This document shows, piece after piece, positions 56,644-64,000 of a DNA stretch of 64,000 nt. The notes under the pieces were generated by a model. The model did no database searches. It saw nothing but the letters and a program-made list of their open reading frames with translations, and was not told the origin of the DNA. The DNA is from PALSA-505 sp036501145. Lineage in GTDB: Bacteria; Actinomycetota; Actinomycetes; Streptosporangiales; Streptosporangiaceae. A program made the position numbers and the translations under genes. Within the stretch, counting starts at the first letter, position 1; every line of letters begins with the position of its first letter. The stretch lies in assembly GCA_036501145.1 (NCBI GenBank), contig DASYAV010000199.1:11180-75179 (forward strand). Reading direction: 5' to 3'.

Positions 56644-57598
56644 CGGCAACCTCCGGCTCGGATCCTTTCCCCGTGGCGTGGTAGCGGCTCTGTGCCAGCG
56701 TGGGGATCAGGCCGGTTCCGCCCTGCCCGGCCAGCGACAGTGACGCCGCGGCCACGCCCAGCCGGGCGGCCTCGTCGAGGGTATCGCCCAGGGCCAGCCG
56801 TCCCGCCAGGGTGCCGGCGAACACGTCACCGGCACCGGTCTGGTCGGTGACGACCGGAGCAGGGGCGGCGGTGATGCGCCGCTGCTGGCCGTCGTCGATC
56901 AGCACCCCGTCAGCCCCGCAGGTCACCGCCACCGCGGCGGCGCCCAGGCGGCGCAGGGCGCGGGCCGCTGTGGCCGGGTCGCCGGTGCCGAGCAGGGCCT
57001 GGGTCTCGTCCGGCGCGGACGGCGTCAGCACCGCCGCCAGCGGGGCCAGCGCGGTCAGCGTGCGGGCGGCGTCGGCGGCCGTGGTGAGCCGGGGCCGGAA
57101 GTTGGGGTCCAGCACGAACCGGGGCGCCCAGCGGGCGGCCGCCGCGACCGTGGCCGCGGCGCTGGCCGAGATCGCGCAGGCGATCCCGGAGCTGAGGACC
57201 ACGTCGGGTACCGGGCAGCCGGCCAGGTCGTCCGGGCTGAGCGTGGAAGCGGCGCTCCCCCGGCGGGCGTAGGCGAACTGCCGGCGGCCGGACGGGTCCG
57301 CGACCGCGAAGTACACGCCCTGCTGGCCAGGGACACGCCTGATCAGCGAGGTGCCGATGCCCAGCTCGGCGGCCCGGTCGATGATCGCCTGGCCCAGTTC
57401 GTCGTCGCCGACCCTGGTGATCAGGGTGGTGCGGGCGCCGCTGGCCGCGGCGGCCGCGGCCGAGGTCAGCGCGTCTCCGGAGATGCCGAAACGGACGGTC
57501 AGGCCGGGCCGGAATGCCTGGCCAGCGGAGATCTCGATGAGCACTTCGCCGATCACGGCCACCTGGGGCCTTGGGGCCCCGGCTGTCCCAGCGCTCAC
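56636..57598 (-). CDS. PfkB-family carbohydrate kinase
   Basis: The protein has about 320 residues. The N-terminal signature region is VAVIGEVLIEIS; the C-terminal ATP/anion-hole motif is VTDQTGAGDVFAGTLAGRLA with the catalytic Asp. PfkB kinases phosphorylate fructose, ribose, KDG, adenosine or amino sugars. The opening resembles 2-keto-3-deoxygluconate and fructokinase-like members. The GTG at 57598 leads directly into the domain. It could phosphorylate an amino sugar for the AgaS-like enzyme far upstream, but there is no evidence of a link. It is cotranscribed with the B3/B4 gene. Confidence 0.85.
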   Translation of the reverse strand: MSAGTAGAPRPQVAVIGEVLIEISAGQAFRPGLTVRFGISGDALTSAAAAAASGARTTLITRVGDDELGQAIIDRAAELGIGTSLIRRVPGQQGVYFAVADPSGRRQFAYARRGSAASTLSPDDLAGCPVPDVVLSSGIACAISASAAATVAAAARWAPRFVLDPNFRPRLTTAADAARTLTALAPLAAVLTPSAPDETQALLGTGDPATAARALRRLGAAAVAVTCGADGVLIDDGQQRRITAAPAPVVTDQTGAGDVFAGTLAGRLALGDTLDEAARLGVAAASLSLAGQGGTGLIPTLAQSRYHATGKGSEPEVADA

Positions 57599-57670
57599 CG
57601 CGCCGCCTCAGTGAGCGCCACGAGGTTGGCGCCCACGTGACCTCCCGCCTGGTGGGTAACTCTGCGCCGG

Positions 57671-57940
57671 TCAGGCGATGCGGTCGAAGGCGCCGGTTTT
57701 GACGCCGGCGATGAAGGTAGCCCACGCGGCGGGGGTGAAGGCCAGCGCCGGGCCACCCTGGTCTTTGGTGTCGCGGACCAGGCAAAGCAGGTCCGCGCCG
57801 GGCTCGCGGGACGCGCCGACCTCAATGCAGGTGCTGTTCTGTGCGCTGTGAGTGGACTTGTGCCAGGTACCGACCTCGATGCAATTACTGTTGGCCTGGC
57901 TGTAACTGGCTTTTCGCCACGTCACGTGGCTCGTGTCCAT
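57671..57940 (-). CDS. DUF397 protein with duplicated motif
   Basis: The protein has 89 residues. The DUF397 signature (W-K-S-S-x-S ... C-x-E-V) occurs twice in tandem: TWRKASYSQANSNCIEVG, then TWHKSTHSAQNSTCIEVG, before the usual tail VRDTKDQGGPALAFTPAAW. Normally only one copy is present. DUF397 proteins pair with XRE regulators in actinomycetes (WhiJ/BldB-type developmental modules). ATG at 57940 overlaps the XRE gene's stop, confirming the pair. Confidence 0.85.
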   Translation of the reverse strand: MDTSHVTWRKASYSQANSNCIEVGTWHKSTHSAQNSTCIEVGASREPGADLLCLVRDTKDQGGPALAFTPAAWATFIAGVKTGAFDRIA

Positions 57941-58770
57941 CGCTTGTACGCTTCCTCCATCAGACCCTTCGAGGCCCTCCACGACGTGGCCTCGCTGTTC
58001 AGCGTAGCCCACTTGCGGTTCAGCAGAGCGAGGCTATCGGCCTCCAAAACAGGCTGGCCGCCGAGGGCCGTCTCCACAAAACCGAAGTCTGGCCCGCCGT
58101 CGCCATCCACTACCTGAAACTCACCGGCCAGGCCCTCGTGCGCACCCGTATCGACGGGGATGACCAAGATCGTGGTGGTCGGTTCGTCCGCCGCCTCGAT
58201 CAGGCAGCGGACCTGCTCGGCCATCACGTGACGGCCACCGATCGGCCTGGTCAGGACCGACTCGTCGAGTATCGCCCGCAACTCGGGTGGCTTGTCGCGG
58301 GCGAAGATCTCCTGCCGCTGCAGCCGTTCAGTGATCTGCTGCTCAACCTCCTCGGCCGTGATCCCGAACGTGGCTGACAGGATGGCCCGCGCGTAGTCGC
58401 TGGTCTGTAGAAGCCCAGGCACCGCTGTCAGGGTGTAGCAGCGGATCGCGGTGGCGGTGCGTTCCTTCTCGGCCAGGTCGGCGACGAAGGGCGGGAACGA
58501 GCCGTAGTTCATCGCGTCCTCGAACTCGTCCCAGAGCTTGAGCAGGAGGCCGTGGGAGCGCAGCCCGGGCACGGGCTCGATCTGCCGCTCGACGGTCTCC
58601 CGCACCGGAGCCCGCCAGCCGTCCTCGTAGGCCCGGATGGTGGACGGCGACAGGCTCGCCGCGGCGGCCAGGTCCTCCCTGGCCAGTCCCGACGCCTCCC
58701 GGACATGCCGGAGCATCTCGCCCCAGACGATGCGGGGGTGGCCCTTCGGTGCCCGCTCGCTGCTGGTCAT
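57922..58770 (-). CDS. XRE regulator with DUF5753-type C-terminus
   Basis: The protein has about 282 residues. The N-terminal HTH is WGEMLRHVREASGLAREDLA with ASLSPSTIRAYEDGWRAP. The C-terminal ~190 residues follow the DUF5753 pattern (AIRCYTLTAVPGLLQTSDYA, then LIEAADEPTTTILVIPV). This is the usual partner of DUF397 proteins in Streptomyces-type developmental or antibiotic control. ATG at 58770 has GGAG ~10 nt upstream. It is divergent from two small unknown genes, likely members of the same module. Confidence 0.88.
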   Translation of the reverse strand: MTSSERAPKGHPRIVWGEMLRHVREASGLAREDLAAAASLSPSTIRAYEDGWRAPVRETVERQIEPVPGLRSHGLLLKLWDEFEDAMNYGSFPPFVADLAEKERTATAIRCYTLTAVPGLLQTSDYARAILSATFGITAEEVEQQITERLQRQEIFARDKPPELRAILDESVLTRPIGGRHVMAEQVRCLIEAADEPTTTILVIPVDTGAHEGLAGEFQVVDGDGGPDFGFVETALGGQPVLEADSLALLNRKWATLNSEATSWRASKGLMEEAYKRWTRAT

Positions 58771-58960
58771 GCTGCGACTCTCCTCGCCTGCGGCCCGGCA
58801 CACGCGTGCACAGCACGGCACAGATATCCGGGTCCGCTGTACAGCGCCGGGCCTGGCCGGCGTGCCGTGCCGTGCGGCCGGTTCTCCTTCCGAACGTAAC
58901 GCCGCCCTCACAAGATGTGGAGCACAACACGGAACCCGAGTGACGGAAGGACCACGGACA

Positions 58961-59245
58961 GTGGGCATGCGGATGGACGCGGCGGGCCGCGTCGAGTTCG
59001 ACAGGTCGTTCACCGATGCGATCCCCCGCGAGGCGCGGGCGGCGGCGGAACTGGAGACGCTTCGGCGGGACTACCCCCGGTTCGCGATCGAGCGGTGCCT
59101 GTCGCCGGACGGCGCGGTGACGTACTACTCGGCCACCCGGCGGGCAGGCGAGTGGGGTGCGCACCCCCACCACGTCTCCCGGAGTGACCTCGGCGACCTG
59201 CGCCGGGAACTGGCGGCCGGGGAGGGCCACCGGTGCCCCGCGTGA
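58961..59245 (+). CDS. Small hypothetical protein near XRE/DUF397 module
   Basis: The protein has about 94 residues: MRMDAAGRVEFDRSFTDAIP, then ELETLRRDYPRFAIERCLSP, then a Tyr/His-rich YYSATRRAGEWGAHPHHVSR. It is charged and soluble, with no known motif. The GTG at 58961 was chosen because AAGGA stands ~10 nt upstream; ATGs at 58967 and 58973 are alternatives. It is divergent from the XRE gene across 190 nt and overlaps the next small gene, as in other WhiJ-type clusters. The function is unknown. Confidence 0.55.
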   Translation: MGMRMDAAGRVEFDRSFTDAIPREARAAAELETLRRDYPRFAIERCLSPDGAVTYYSATRRAGEWGAHPHHVSRSDLGDLRRELAAGEGHRCPA

Positions 59246-59487
59246 CGAGTGGCGCAGCGGCGTGGCCGGGACCCGGCGTGGGCACGGTGCCAGAAAGCAC
59301 CGGGCAGGGAAGTCCCGCGCCGCCGCGCTTGCCAGGGCAGGCCATCGGGCTGCGGGTGGTCAGGGAGGCTAACGACGGCAAACGCGACCGGGCCAGCTAC
59401 ACCGACGCGGCGGCCGCGCTGGAGGCGGTGCGGATGTTCCTGGCCATCCCCGGGACCTACCAGGTCACCGTCTTCGTCATGGAGTGA
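59233..59487 (+). CDS. Small hypothetical protein
   Basis: The protein has about 84 residues. A Gly/Pro-rich first third leads to a short alpha/beta stretch: IGLRVVREANDGKRDRASYT, then AALEAVRMFLAIPGTYQVTV. There is no membrane or export signal. The GTG start overlaps the preceding small gene by 13 nt, so they are likely cotranscribed from the XRE divergent region. No family was recognised. Confidence 0.5.
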   Translation: MPRVTSGAAAWPGPGVGTVPESTGQGSPAPPRLPGQAIGLRVVREANDGKRDRASYTDAAAALEAVRMFLAIPGTYQVTVFVME

Positions 59488-59520
59488 CCGGCGCTCAGGC
59501 TCAGAGTGAGGCGACTGTGA

Positions 59521-59973
59521 TCATCCGGCGGTGCTCGACGGGTCGCCTCCGGCCGGCCACCCAGCGACGGGCTGCGGGCGGCAGCGGGGCTGGCCGAGGC
59601 GACCATCCGCGATGAGCTGCTAGCTCCCGGCCTGCTCACGCCCGCGCTGGCCGAGCGCGTCCGGGCAGCGCGAACCGGCGGGGCGCGGATCACCATAGCC
59701 AGCCCGGGCAGGCAGGACGCGGCCCTGGTTGAGTCGGCCCGTCACCTGCTCGATGCGGCGCTGACCCCGGCCGGCGCGGTCGGCTACCTCCGGCTCGACG
59801 TGCACCCGCCGCTGTCCGGCGAACCGGCGGCGATCATGCTGCACACACGCAGCAGGCCCGGCGTCCGGCCGACTGATCTCACCGGCTACGCCAGCCGGCA
59901 CGGTGCCCGGCTCAACGATCTCGGGGCCGGCGAAGTCCTGCTGCGGATGCACGGGCCCAGGGTGGCCGTTTAG
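59521..59973 (+). pseudogene. Start-less open frame (5'-truncated gene)
   Basis: An open frame of ~150 codons follows a TGA at 59518-59520 but has no ATG, GTG or TTG in its first ~95 codons. Its residues look like protein: AAGLAEATIRDELLAPGLLT, then ARITIASPGRQDAALVESAR and GYLRLDVHPPLSGEPAAIML. It ends at TAG 59971-59973, overlapping the convergent sigma gene by 4 nt. Most likely it is the 3' part of a gene whose beginning was lost; the family was not recognised. Confidence 0.5.
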
Positions 59974-60461
59974 CGTCCGGGCCACTGCGGGCAGTCTCGC
60001 AGCCGTGACAGGGCCTGGGCCGTCTGGCTCTGCACCGTGCCCACCGAGCAACCGAGAACGTCGGCGGCCTGCGCCTCGGTCAGGTCGTCGAAGAACCGCA
60101 ACACCACCATCGCCCGCTGGCGGGGAGGCAGCGTCCGCAACGCGTGGCTGACCGCCCGGCGGATGTCGGCCTCGCCGGGCGCATCCCCCGGCTCGGGCCG
60201 GCGGGGCCCAACAGCGTCCGGAAACCCACCATGCCAGCGTTGCCACCGCCAGGTCAGGAACGTCGCGAGCATCACCCGCCGGACGTAGGCCTCGGGCGCG
60301 TCCTGGCGGGCCAGCCAGGCCCATCGTGCCCGCGTCTTGACCAGCGCGACCCGCACCAGGTCGTACGCGGCCGCCTCGTCTCCGGTGAGCAGCCACGCGC
60401 TCCGCAGCAGCGCGACCGACCGCGCCGCGGCGAAGTCCCCGAACCCCTCCGGCTTGCTCAC
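59970..60461 (-). CDS. SigE-like ECF RNA polymerase sigma factor
   Basis: The protein has about 163 residues. Region 2: ALLRSAWLLTGDEAAAYDLV, then VRRVMLATFLTWRWQRWHGG. Region 4: LRTLPPRQRAMVVLRFFDDL, then AQAADVLGCSVGTVQSQTAQ. This is the same actinobacterial group as the factor at 18481, here with no anti-sigma neighbour. The GTG at 60461 was chosen at the start of the conserved part. It is divergent from the LLM oxidoreductase, which could be a target. The signal is unknown. Confidence 0.82.
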   Translation of the reverse strand: MSKPEGFGDFAAARSVALLRSAWLLTGDEAAAYDLVRVALVKTRARWAWLARQDAPEAYVRRVMLATFLTWRWQRWHGGFPDAVGPRRPEPGDAPGEADIRRAVSHALRTLPPRQRAMVVLRFFDDLTEAQAADVLGCSVGTVQSQTAQALSRLRDCPQWPGR

Positions 60462-60612
60462 CTGCCACCCTGCGTGCTGACCCCTACCAGTATGGCCTCC
60501 GCAGCGCGCGGATGGCCTGGCGGCGGCCGGGCACGGCGTGCCCCATGGCTGGTGCTTGACTGGGGCGGCCGGGTGCAGCGCCCGGCCACGACCTAACTCA
60601 TGAGGCGAATCC

Positions 60613-61479
60613 ATGAATATCGGCATCGGTCTTCCATCGACCATCCCCGGCATCTCCGGCCGGCTGCTCCTGGACTGGGCCAAGGCCGCCGAGCAGGCCG
60701 GGTTCTCGAGCCTGGGGACGCTCGACCGCATCGTCTACCCGAACCTGGAGACGGTGCCGGCCCTGGCCGCCGCGGCCGCGGTGACCGAGCGGATCGGGCT
60801 GACCACGTCGATCCTCATCGCCCCGTACCGGGGCAACGGCGCGCTGCTGGCCAAGCAGCTGGCCACGGTGGATGTCATCGCTGGCGGCCGGCTGCGGGCC
60901 GGCATCGCCGTCGGCGGACGCGAGGACGACTACGCGGCGACGGGATCGCCGTTCGCCGGGCGGGGGCGCGCCTTCGACGCCCAGCTCGCGGAGATGCGGG
61001 CGGTCTGGTCGCAGCAGACCCGCGGCCACGCCGGGCCGATCGGGCCCGCCCCGGTGCAGGCCGGTGGCCCGCCGCTGCTGATGGGTGGCAACGCCGCGGC
61101 CACGTTCCGCCGGATGACCGAGTTCGGCGCAGGCTGGATCATGGGCGGTGGCGGGCCCCAGGCGTTTGCCGCCGGGGCGGAGCGGGCCAGGCAGGCCTGG
61201 CGGGACGCCGGGCGCGCCGGGCAGCCGCACCTGGCCGCCCTCGGCTACGTCAGCCTCGGCGACGACGCCGAAGCACACGCCCGGGCCTACCTCACCGACT
61301 ACTACAGCTTCACCGGCGACTTCGCCGAGCGGATCGCCGACGGCGCGCTCACCACGCCGCAGAAAGTAGCGGACGCGGTGACCGCCTTTACCGAGGCGGG
61401 CTGCGACGAGCTGATCCTCTTCCCCTGCAACCCAGATCTCGCGCAGATCTCGCTGACCGCCGAGGCCGCCGGGCTGTAG
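60613..61479 (+). CDS. LLM-class flavin/F420 oxidoreductase
   Basis: The protein has 288 residues. A TIM-barrel, luciferase-like pattern is seen: MNIGIGLPSTIPGISGRLLL, GLTTSILIAPYRGNGALLAK, GGRLRAGIAVGGREDDYAAT, and PPLLMGGNAAATFRRMTEFG. The subgroup is short. It is probably F420- or FMN-dependent with an unknown substrate. ATG at 60613 lies 152 nt from the divergent sigma gene. The gene stands alone before the convergent response-regulator gene. Confidence 0.85.
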   Translation: MNIGIGLPSTIPGISGRLLLDWAKAAEQAGFSSLGTLDRIVYPNLETVPALAAAAAVTERIGLTTSILIAPYRGNGALLAKQLATVDVIAGGRLRAGIAVGGREDDYAATGSPFAGRGRAFDAQLAEMRAVWSQQTRGHAGPIGPAPVQAGGPPLLMGGNAAATFRRMTEFGAGWIMGGGGPQAFAAGAERARQAWRDAGRAGQPHLAALGYVSLGDDAEAHARAYLTDYYSFTGDFAERIADGALTTPQKVADAVTAFTEAGCDELILFPCNPDLAQISLTAEAAGL

Positions 61480-61535
61480 CACCGGGGCCATGCGCCAGCC
61501 GTCATGGAAAATTCGACACCGGATACCTGCCTGAG

Positions 61536-62195
61536 CTAGGCGGTGATGCGGTAGCCGATGCCCGGGGTGGTGGTGATGACGGGCGGGTCGCCGAGCTTGC
61601 GGCGGAGGCGGCCGATGGTGACGGTGACCGTGTTGGTGAACGGGTCCGCCTGCTCGTCCCAGACCTGTTCCAGCAGGTCCTCGGCGCGCAGGAACGCGGG
61701 GGTGGCGCGCAGCAGGGCCTCCAGCACGCCGAACTCCTTGACTGACAGGTCGAGCTGGCGGCCATCGCGGGTGACGGTGCGGTGCAGCGGGTCGAGCTCG
61801 ATCCCGGCGGTGCGCAGCACGCGGGCGCGGGCGGCGGGCTGGCGGCGGGCCAGCGCGCGGATGCGCAGCACGAGTTCGGGGAAGTGGAACGGCTTGGCCA
61901 GGTAGTCGTCCGCGCCGAGGCCGAGGCCGCTGACCCGGTCGCCCGGTGAGTCGGCCGCGGTCAGCATCAGGACCATGACCCTGTCGTCCTTGCCGGTGAT
62001 CATCTGGCAGAGGGTGTCACCGTGGATTCCGGGCAGGTCACGGTCGAGCACGACCACGTCGTAGGCGTTGACGTTCAGCTTGGCCGCCGCCTCCAGGCCA
62101 TCGAGCGCCAGGTCGACGGCCAGGCCCTGGTCACGGAGCCCTTCGGCGAGCACGTCGGCGAGGGAACGGGAATCCTCGACGACCAGCACCCTCAT
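61536..62195 (-). CDS. OmpR-family response regulator
   Basis: The protein has 219 residues. The receiver domain has the acidic pair VVEDSRSLA, the phosphorylated Asp in VVVLDRDLPGIHG, and the Lys in YLAKPFHFPELV. The DNA-binding winged helix follows: LDLSVKEFGVLEALLRA, then VTIGRLRRKLGDPPVI. It is the partner of the adjacent kinase, which its start overlaps. The neighbouring ABC transporter and its dyad at 63522-63549 are the likely target. Confidence 0.92.
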   Translation of the reverse strand: MRVLVVEDSRSLADVLAEGLRDQGLAVDLALDGLEAAAKLNVNAYDVVVLDRDLPGIHGDTLCQMITGKDDRVMVLMLTAADSPGDRVSGLGLGADDYLAKPFHFPELVLRIRALARRQPAARARVLRTAGIELDPLHRTVTRDGRQLDLSVKEFGVLEALLRATPAFLRAEDLLEQVWDEQADPFTNTVTVTIGRLRRKLGDPPVITTTPGIGYRITA

Positions 62196-63433
62196 GCCAT
62201 CGCTCCGGCCTGGGCCAGCTGAGCCTGGGGAAGCTGGATGACCACGCGCAGGCCACCTTCGGGCCTGGCCAGCAGGCGAAGGGCGCCATCGTGGGCGTTG
62301 GCGATGGCCGCGACGATGGACAGGCCGAGGCCGGCGCCGCGATCGGAGCCGGTCCGGTCGGTGCTGGTCCGGTCTGGGCCGAGCCGCCGGAACGGCTGCC
62401 CGAGCTGGTCCACCTGGTCCTGGTCGAGGACCGGCCCGCCGGTGTCGACCGCCAGGGTGGCCCGGGGGTGCTCGGCGGCGGTCGTGATGTGGATCCAGCC
62501 GCCGTCGGTGTTGTGCGCGATCGCGTTGTCGATGACGTTGGCCACCATCCGGCTGAGCAGCGGCTGGCTGCCGGTCACCCAGGTCCCGGCCGGATCGGCG
62601 GTGTGCTGGATGACCAGATTCCTGCCCGCGATCTGCTCGGCCCTGGCGGCCAGGGCGGCGGACACGATCGCGTCCAGGGCCAGGGTCTGGCGGCCGGGGA
62701 GGAGCCCGTGCTGTGCCCTGGCCAGCACGAGGAAGCCGTCGAGCAGCCGGTCGACCTGGTCGAGTTCGGTGCGCATGCGGCCGGCCAGCGCCAGGGTCTG
62801 GTCCGGGATCGGCTCGGGCTTGGCCACGGCCACATCCAGCGAGGCGCGCATGGTGGTCAGCGGGGTGCGCAGCTCGTGCGAGGCGTTGGCCACGAACCTG
62901 CGCTGTGCGGCGAAGGCGCCGTCCAGCCGCCCCAGCAGGGCGTCGATCGTGTCGGCCAGGTCCTTGAGCTCGTCGCTCGGGCCCGGCATGGCCAGGCGCT
63001 CGTGCAGGTTGTCGGCGGAGATCCGGCGGGTGGTCTCGGTCATCTCGCGCAGCGGGCGGAGCACCCGGCGGGCGACGACCAGGCCAAGCACCACGGACAG
63101 GACGAGCATCACCCCGAGGGCGATGAGCGAGCCGATCAGCAGCCGGTGGTCCGCCTGGGCGTTCGCCTGGCTCGCCGCCGAGGCGAGCTGGATCTTGAGC
63201 TGCTGGATGCGGGCGTCGGCCTGGGACAACGCGGACGGCCGCTCCGGCTGGTGCGCCGGGACCGTCCCCGGGGCCCGCACGGTGGAGCGCACGGCCAGTG
63301 TCCCGGTAATGCCCAGCAGCAGGACGCCGGACAGGCCGAACATCGCCACGTAGAGCACGGTGAGCCGCCGCCGGGCGGTGCGGGGCCACAGCGCCCGGCG
63401 GGTGACCAGTCCAATCAGCCGGCGCAGGCCCAT
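62192..63433 (-). CDS. Sensor histidine kinase (HisKA/HATPase)
   Basis: The protein has 413 residues. Two membrane helices (~25-48 and ~98-119) enclose a short periplasmic loop of ~50 residues; a HAMP region follows (RRVLRPLREMTETTRRISAD). The phosphorylated His is in FVANASHELRTPLTTMRAS. ATP-binding motifs: MVANVIDNAIAHN (N), VDTGGPVLDQ (G1, slightly altered) and GAGLGLSIVAAIA (G2). ATGA overlap with the response-regulator gene gives a coupled two-component system; a small outer loop favours sensing in or at the membrane. Confidence 0.9.
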   Translation of the reverse strand: MGLRRLIGLVTRRALWPRTARRRLTVLYVAMFGLSGVLLLGITGTLAVRSTVRAPGTVPAHQPERPSALSQADARIQQLKIQLASAASQANAQADHRLLIGSLIALGVMLVLSVVLGLVVARRVLRPLREMTETTRRISADNLHERLAMPGPSDELKDLADTIDALLGRLDGAFAAQRRFVANASHELRTPLTTMRASLDVAVAKPEPIPDQTLALAGRMRTELDQVDRLLDGFLVLARAQHGLLPGRQTLALDAIVSAALAARAEQIAGRNLVIQHTADPAGTWVTGSQPLLSRMVANVIDNAIAHNTDGGWIHITTAAEHPRATLAVDTGGPVLDQDQVDQLGQPFRRLGPDRTSTDRTGSDRGAGLGLSIVAAIANAHDGALRLLARPEGGLRVVIQLPQAQLAQAGAMA

Positions 63434-63521
63434 CGGTTCCTCCCCGCGTCTCGCGCGCAGCGCCCTGGCCAGGCACTGCGGTTCCCGGACTCCAGGATGG
63501 CCGGCCGGGCCTAACAGCGGG

Positions 63522-63549
63522 ATAACGGCCGCCGTTCCGGCCGTGTTAT
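63522..63549. promoter_or_regulatory. Imperfect dyad between histidine kinase and ABC gene
   Basis: ATAACGGCCG and CGGCCGTGTTAT form an imperfect 28-nt dyad (one 2-nt bulge) in the 139-nt divergent gap. It is a candidate response-regulator site for the ABC transporter. TAGAAC at 63561-63566 is a possible -10 box 6 nt before the ABC ATG. Confidence 0.4.
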
Positions 63550-63572
63550 GGGCCCGGCCCTAGAACCGTGGC

Positions 63573-64000
63573 ATGCAGGAAACCATCGAAGTCAACGGGT
63601 TGCACAAGCGGTACGGGACGACCGTGGCCCTGGACGGGATGACGTTCACCGTCCAGCCCGGGCAGGTCACCGGGTTCGTCGGGCCGAACGGGGCCGGCAA
63701 GTCCACCACGATGCGGGTGATCCTCGGACTGGACGCGCCGGACAGGGGCACCGCGCTGGTCGGCGGGCGGCCTTATGCCAGCCTGCCGCGGCCGCTGAGC
63801 CATGTCGGCTCGCTGCTGGACGCGGCGGCGCTGCAGCCCAGCCGCAGCGCCCGCAACCACCTGCTGTGGCTGGCCCACTCCCAGGGGCTGGCCGCGCGCC
63901 GGGTGGACGAGGTGATCGAGCAGGCCGGGCTGGCCGGCGCGGCCCGGCGCAAGGCCGGCGGCTACTCGCTGGGCATGCGGCAGCGGCTCGGCATCGCCGC
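63573..64000 (+). CDS. ABC transporter ATP-binding protein (3' partial)
   Basis: About 142 codons are present before the window ends. The start is MQETIEVNGLHKRYGTTVAL, Walker A is FVGPNGAGKSTTMRVILG, and the signature begins at YSLGMRQRLGIA. The sequence is typical of DrrA/BcrA-type export ATPases. It is divergent from the two-component system, a common arrangement for peptide-antibiotic or drug export. The permease should lie downstream outside the window. ATG at 63573 may be leaderless. Confidence 0.9.
   Translation, partial: MQETIEVNGLHKRYGTTVALDGMTFTVQPGQVTGFVGPNGAGKSTTMRVILGLDAPDRGTALVGGRPYASLPRPLSHVGSLLDAAALQPSRSARNHLLWLAHSQGLAARRVDEVIEQAGLAGAARRKAGGYSLGMRQRLGIA

Overview
The DNA is very GC-rich with strong G/C third-position bias. 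It carries F420-type luciferase-like oxidoreductases, an XRE/DUF397 regulatory pair, SigE-like sigma factors, many secreted proteins with Ala-rich signal peptides, and frequent GTG and leaderless starts. This points to a soil actinomycete, probably filamentous. The genus cannot be fixed from the sequence alone. No rRNA, tRNA, CRISPR array, IS element or phage gene was seen, so this reads as ordinary chromosome dense in accessory genes.

Layout. (1) 2-10618: a glycan export/modification locus. It holds a GT2-GT2 fusion (5' end outside the window), a Wzx-like flippase, a GT-C-like membrane protein, a single-module NRPS (C-A-PCP-TE) and a GNAT, all overlapping or tightly spaced, then a convergent secreted beta-helix protein. 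(2) 10.8-15.0 kb: methyltransferase, B3/B4-domain protein, EamA exporter, divergent MocR regulator, orphan ribbon-helix-helix protein. (3) 15.1-22.8 kb: secreted GxGYxYP-type protein, APH-type kinase, sigma factor with a membrane partner, cupin, secreted BNR-repeat sialidase-like protein, an alpha/beta-hydrolase remnant and an intact alpha/beta hydrolase. (4) 22.9-26.2 kb: HxlR regulator divergent from a DHA2 exporter, and an F420-type oxidoreductase. (5) 26.2-30.0 kb: shikimate operon aroC-aroK-aroB-aroQ plus a second shikimate kinase, every junction a 4-nt overlap. (6) 30.2-36.6 kb: two unknown genes, a large secreted GH54 arabinofuranosidase with a lac-type operator, a relic FAD oxidase and a secreted unknown. 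(7) 36.6-44.4 kb: CorA, then a sugar-import operon (binding protein, two permeases, GH4, SIS isomerase) with a divergent DeoR regulator. (8) 44.3-48.6 kb: TetR/quinone-oxidoreductase pair, XRE-cupin/aminotransferase pair, Phd-PIN toxin-antitoxin. (9) 48.6-53.5 kb: S66 peptidase, then an operon joining a Tet(M)/OtrA-type ribosomal-protection GTPase and an ABC-F ATPase, preceded by a short leader ORF inside a long hairpin. (10) 53.5-64 kb: GntR regulator, amidohydrolase, NTF2-like protein, second B3/B4 protein, PfkB kinase, DUF397/XRE pair with small divergent genes, second SigE-like factor, LLM oxidoreductase, and a two-component system beside an ABC transporter that runs off the end.

The strongest leads are three. 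First, the glycan locus NRPS, whose condensation motif is HRxxxDR rather than HHxxxDG and whose thioesterase has Cys in the nucleophile position; this suggests aminoacyl or peptidyl decoration of an exported glycan. Second, the two-gene ribosome-protection operon with an attenuator-like leader. Third, a palindromic ACTATAGT element that can serve as -10 box for two divergent, apparently leaderless genes.
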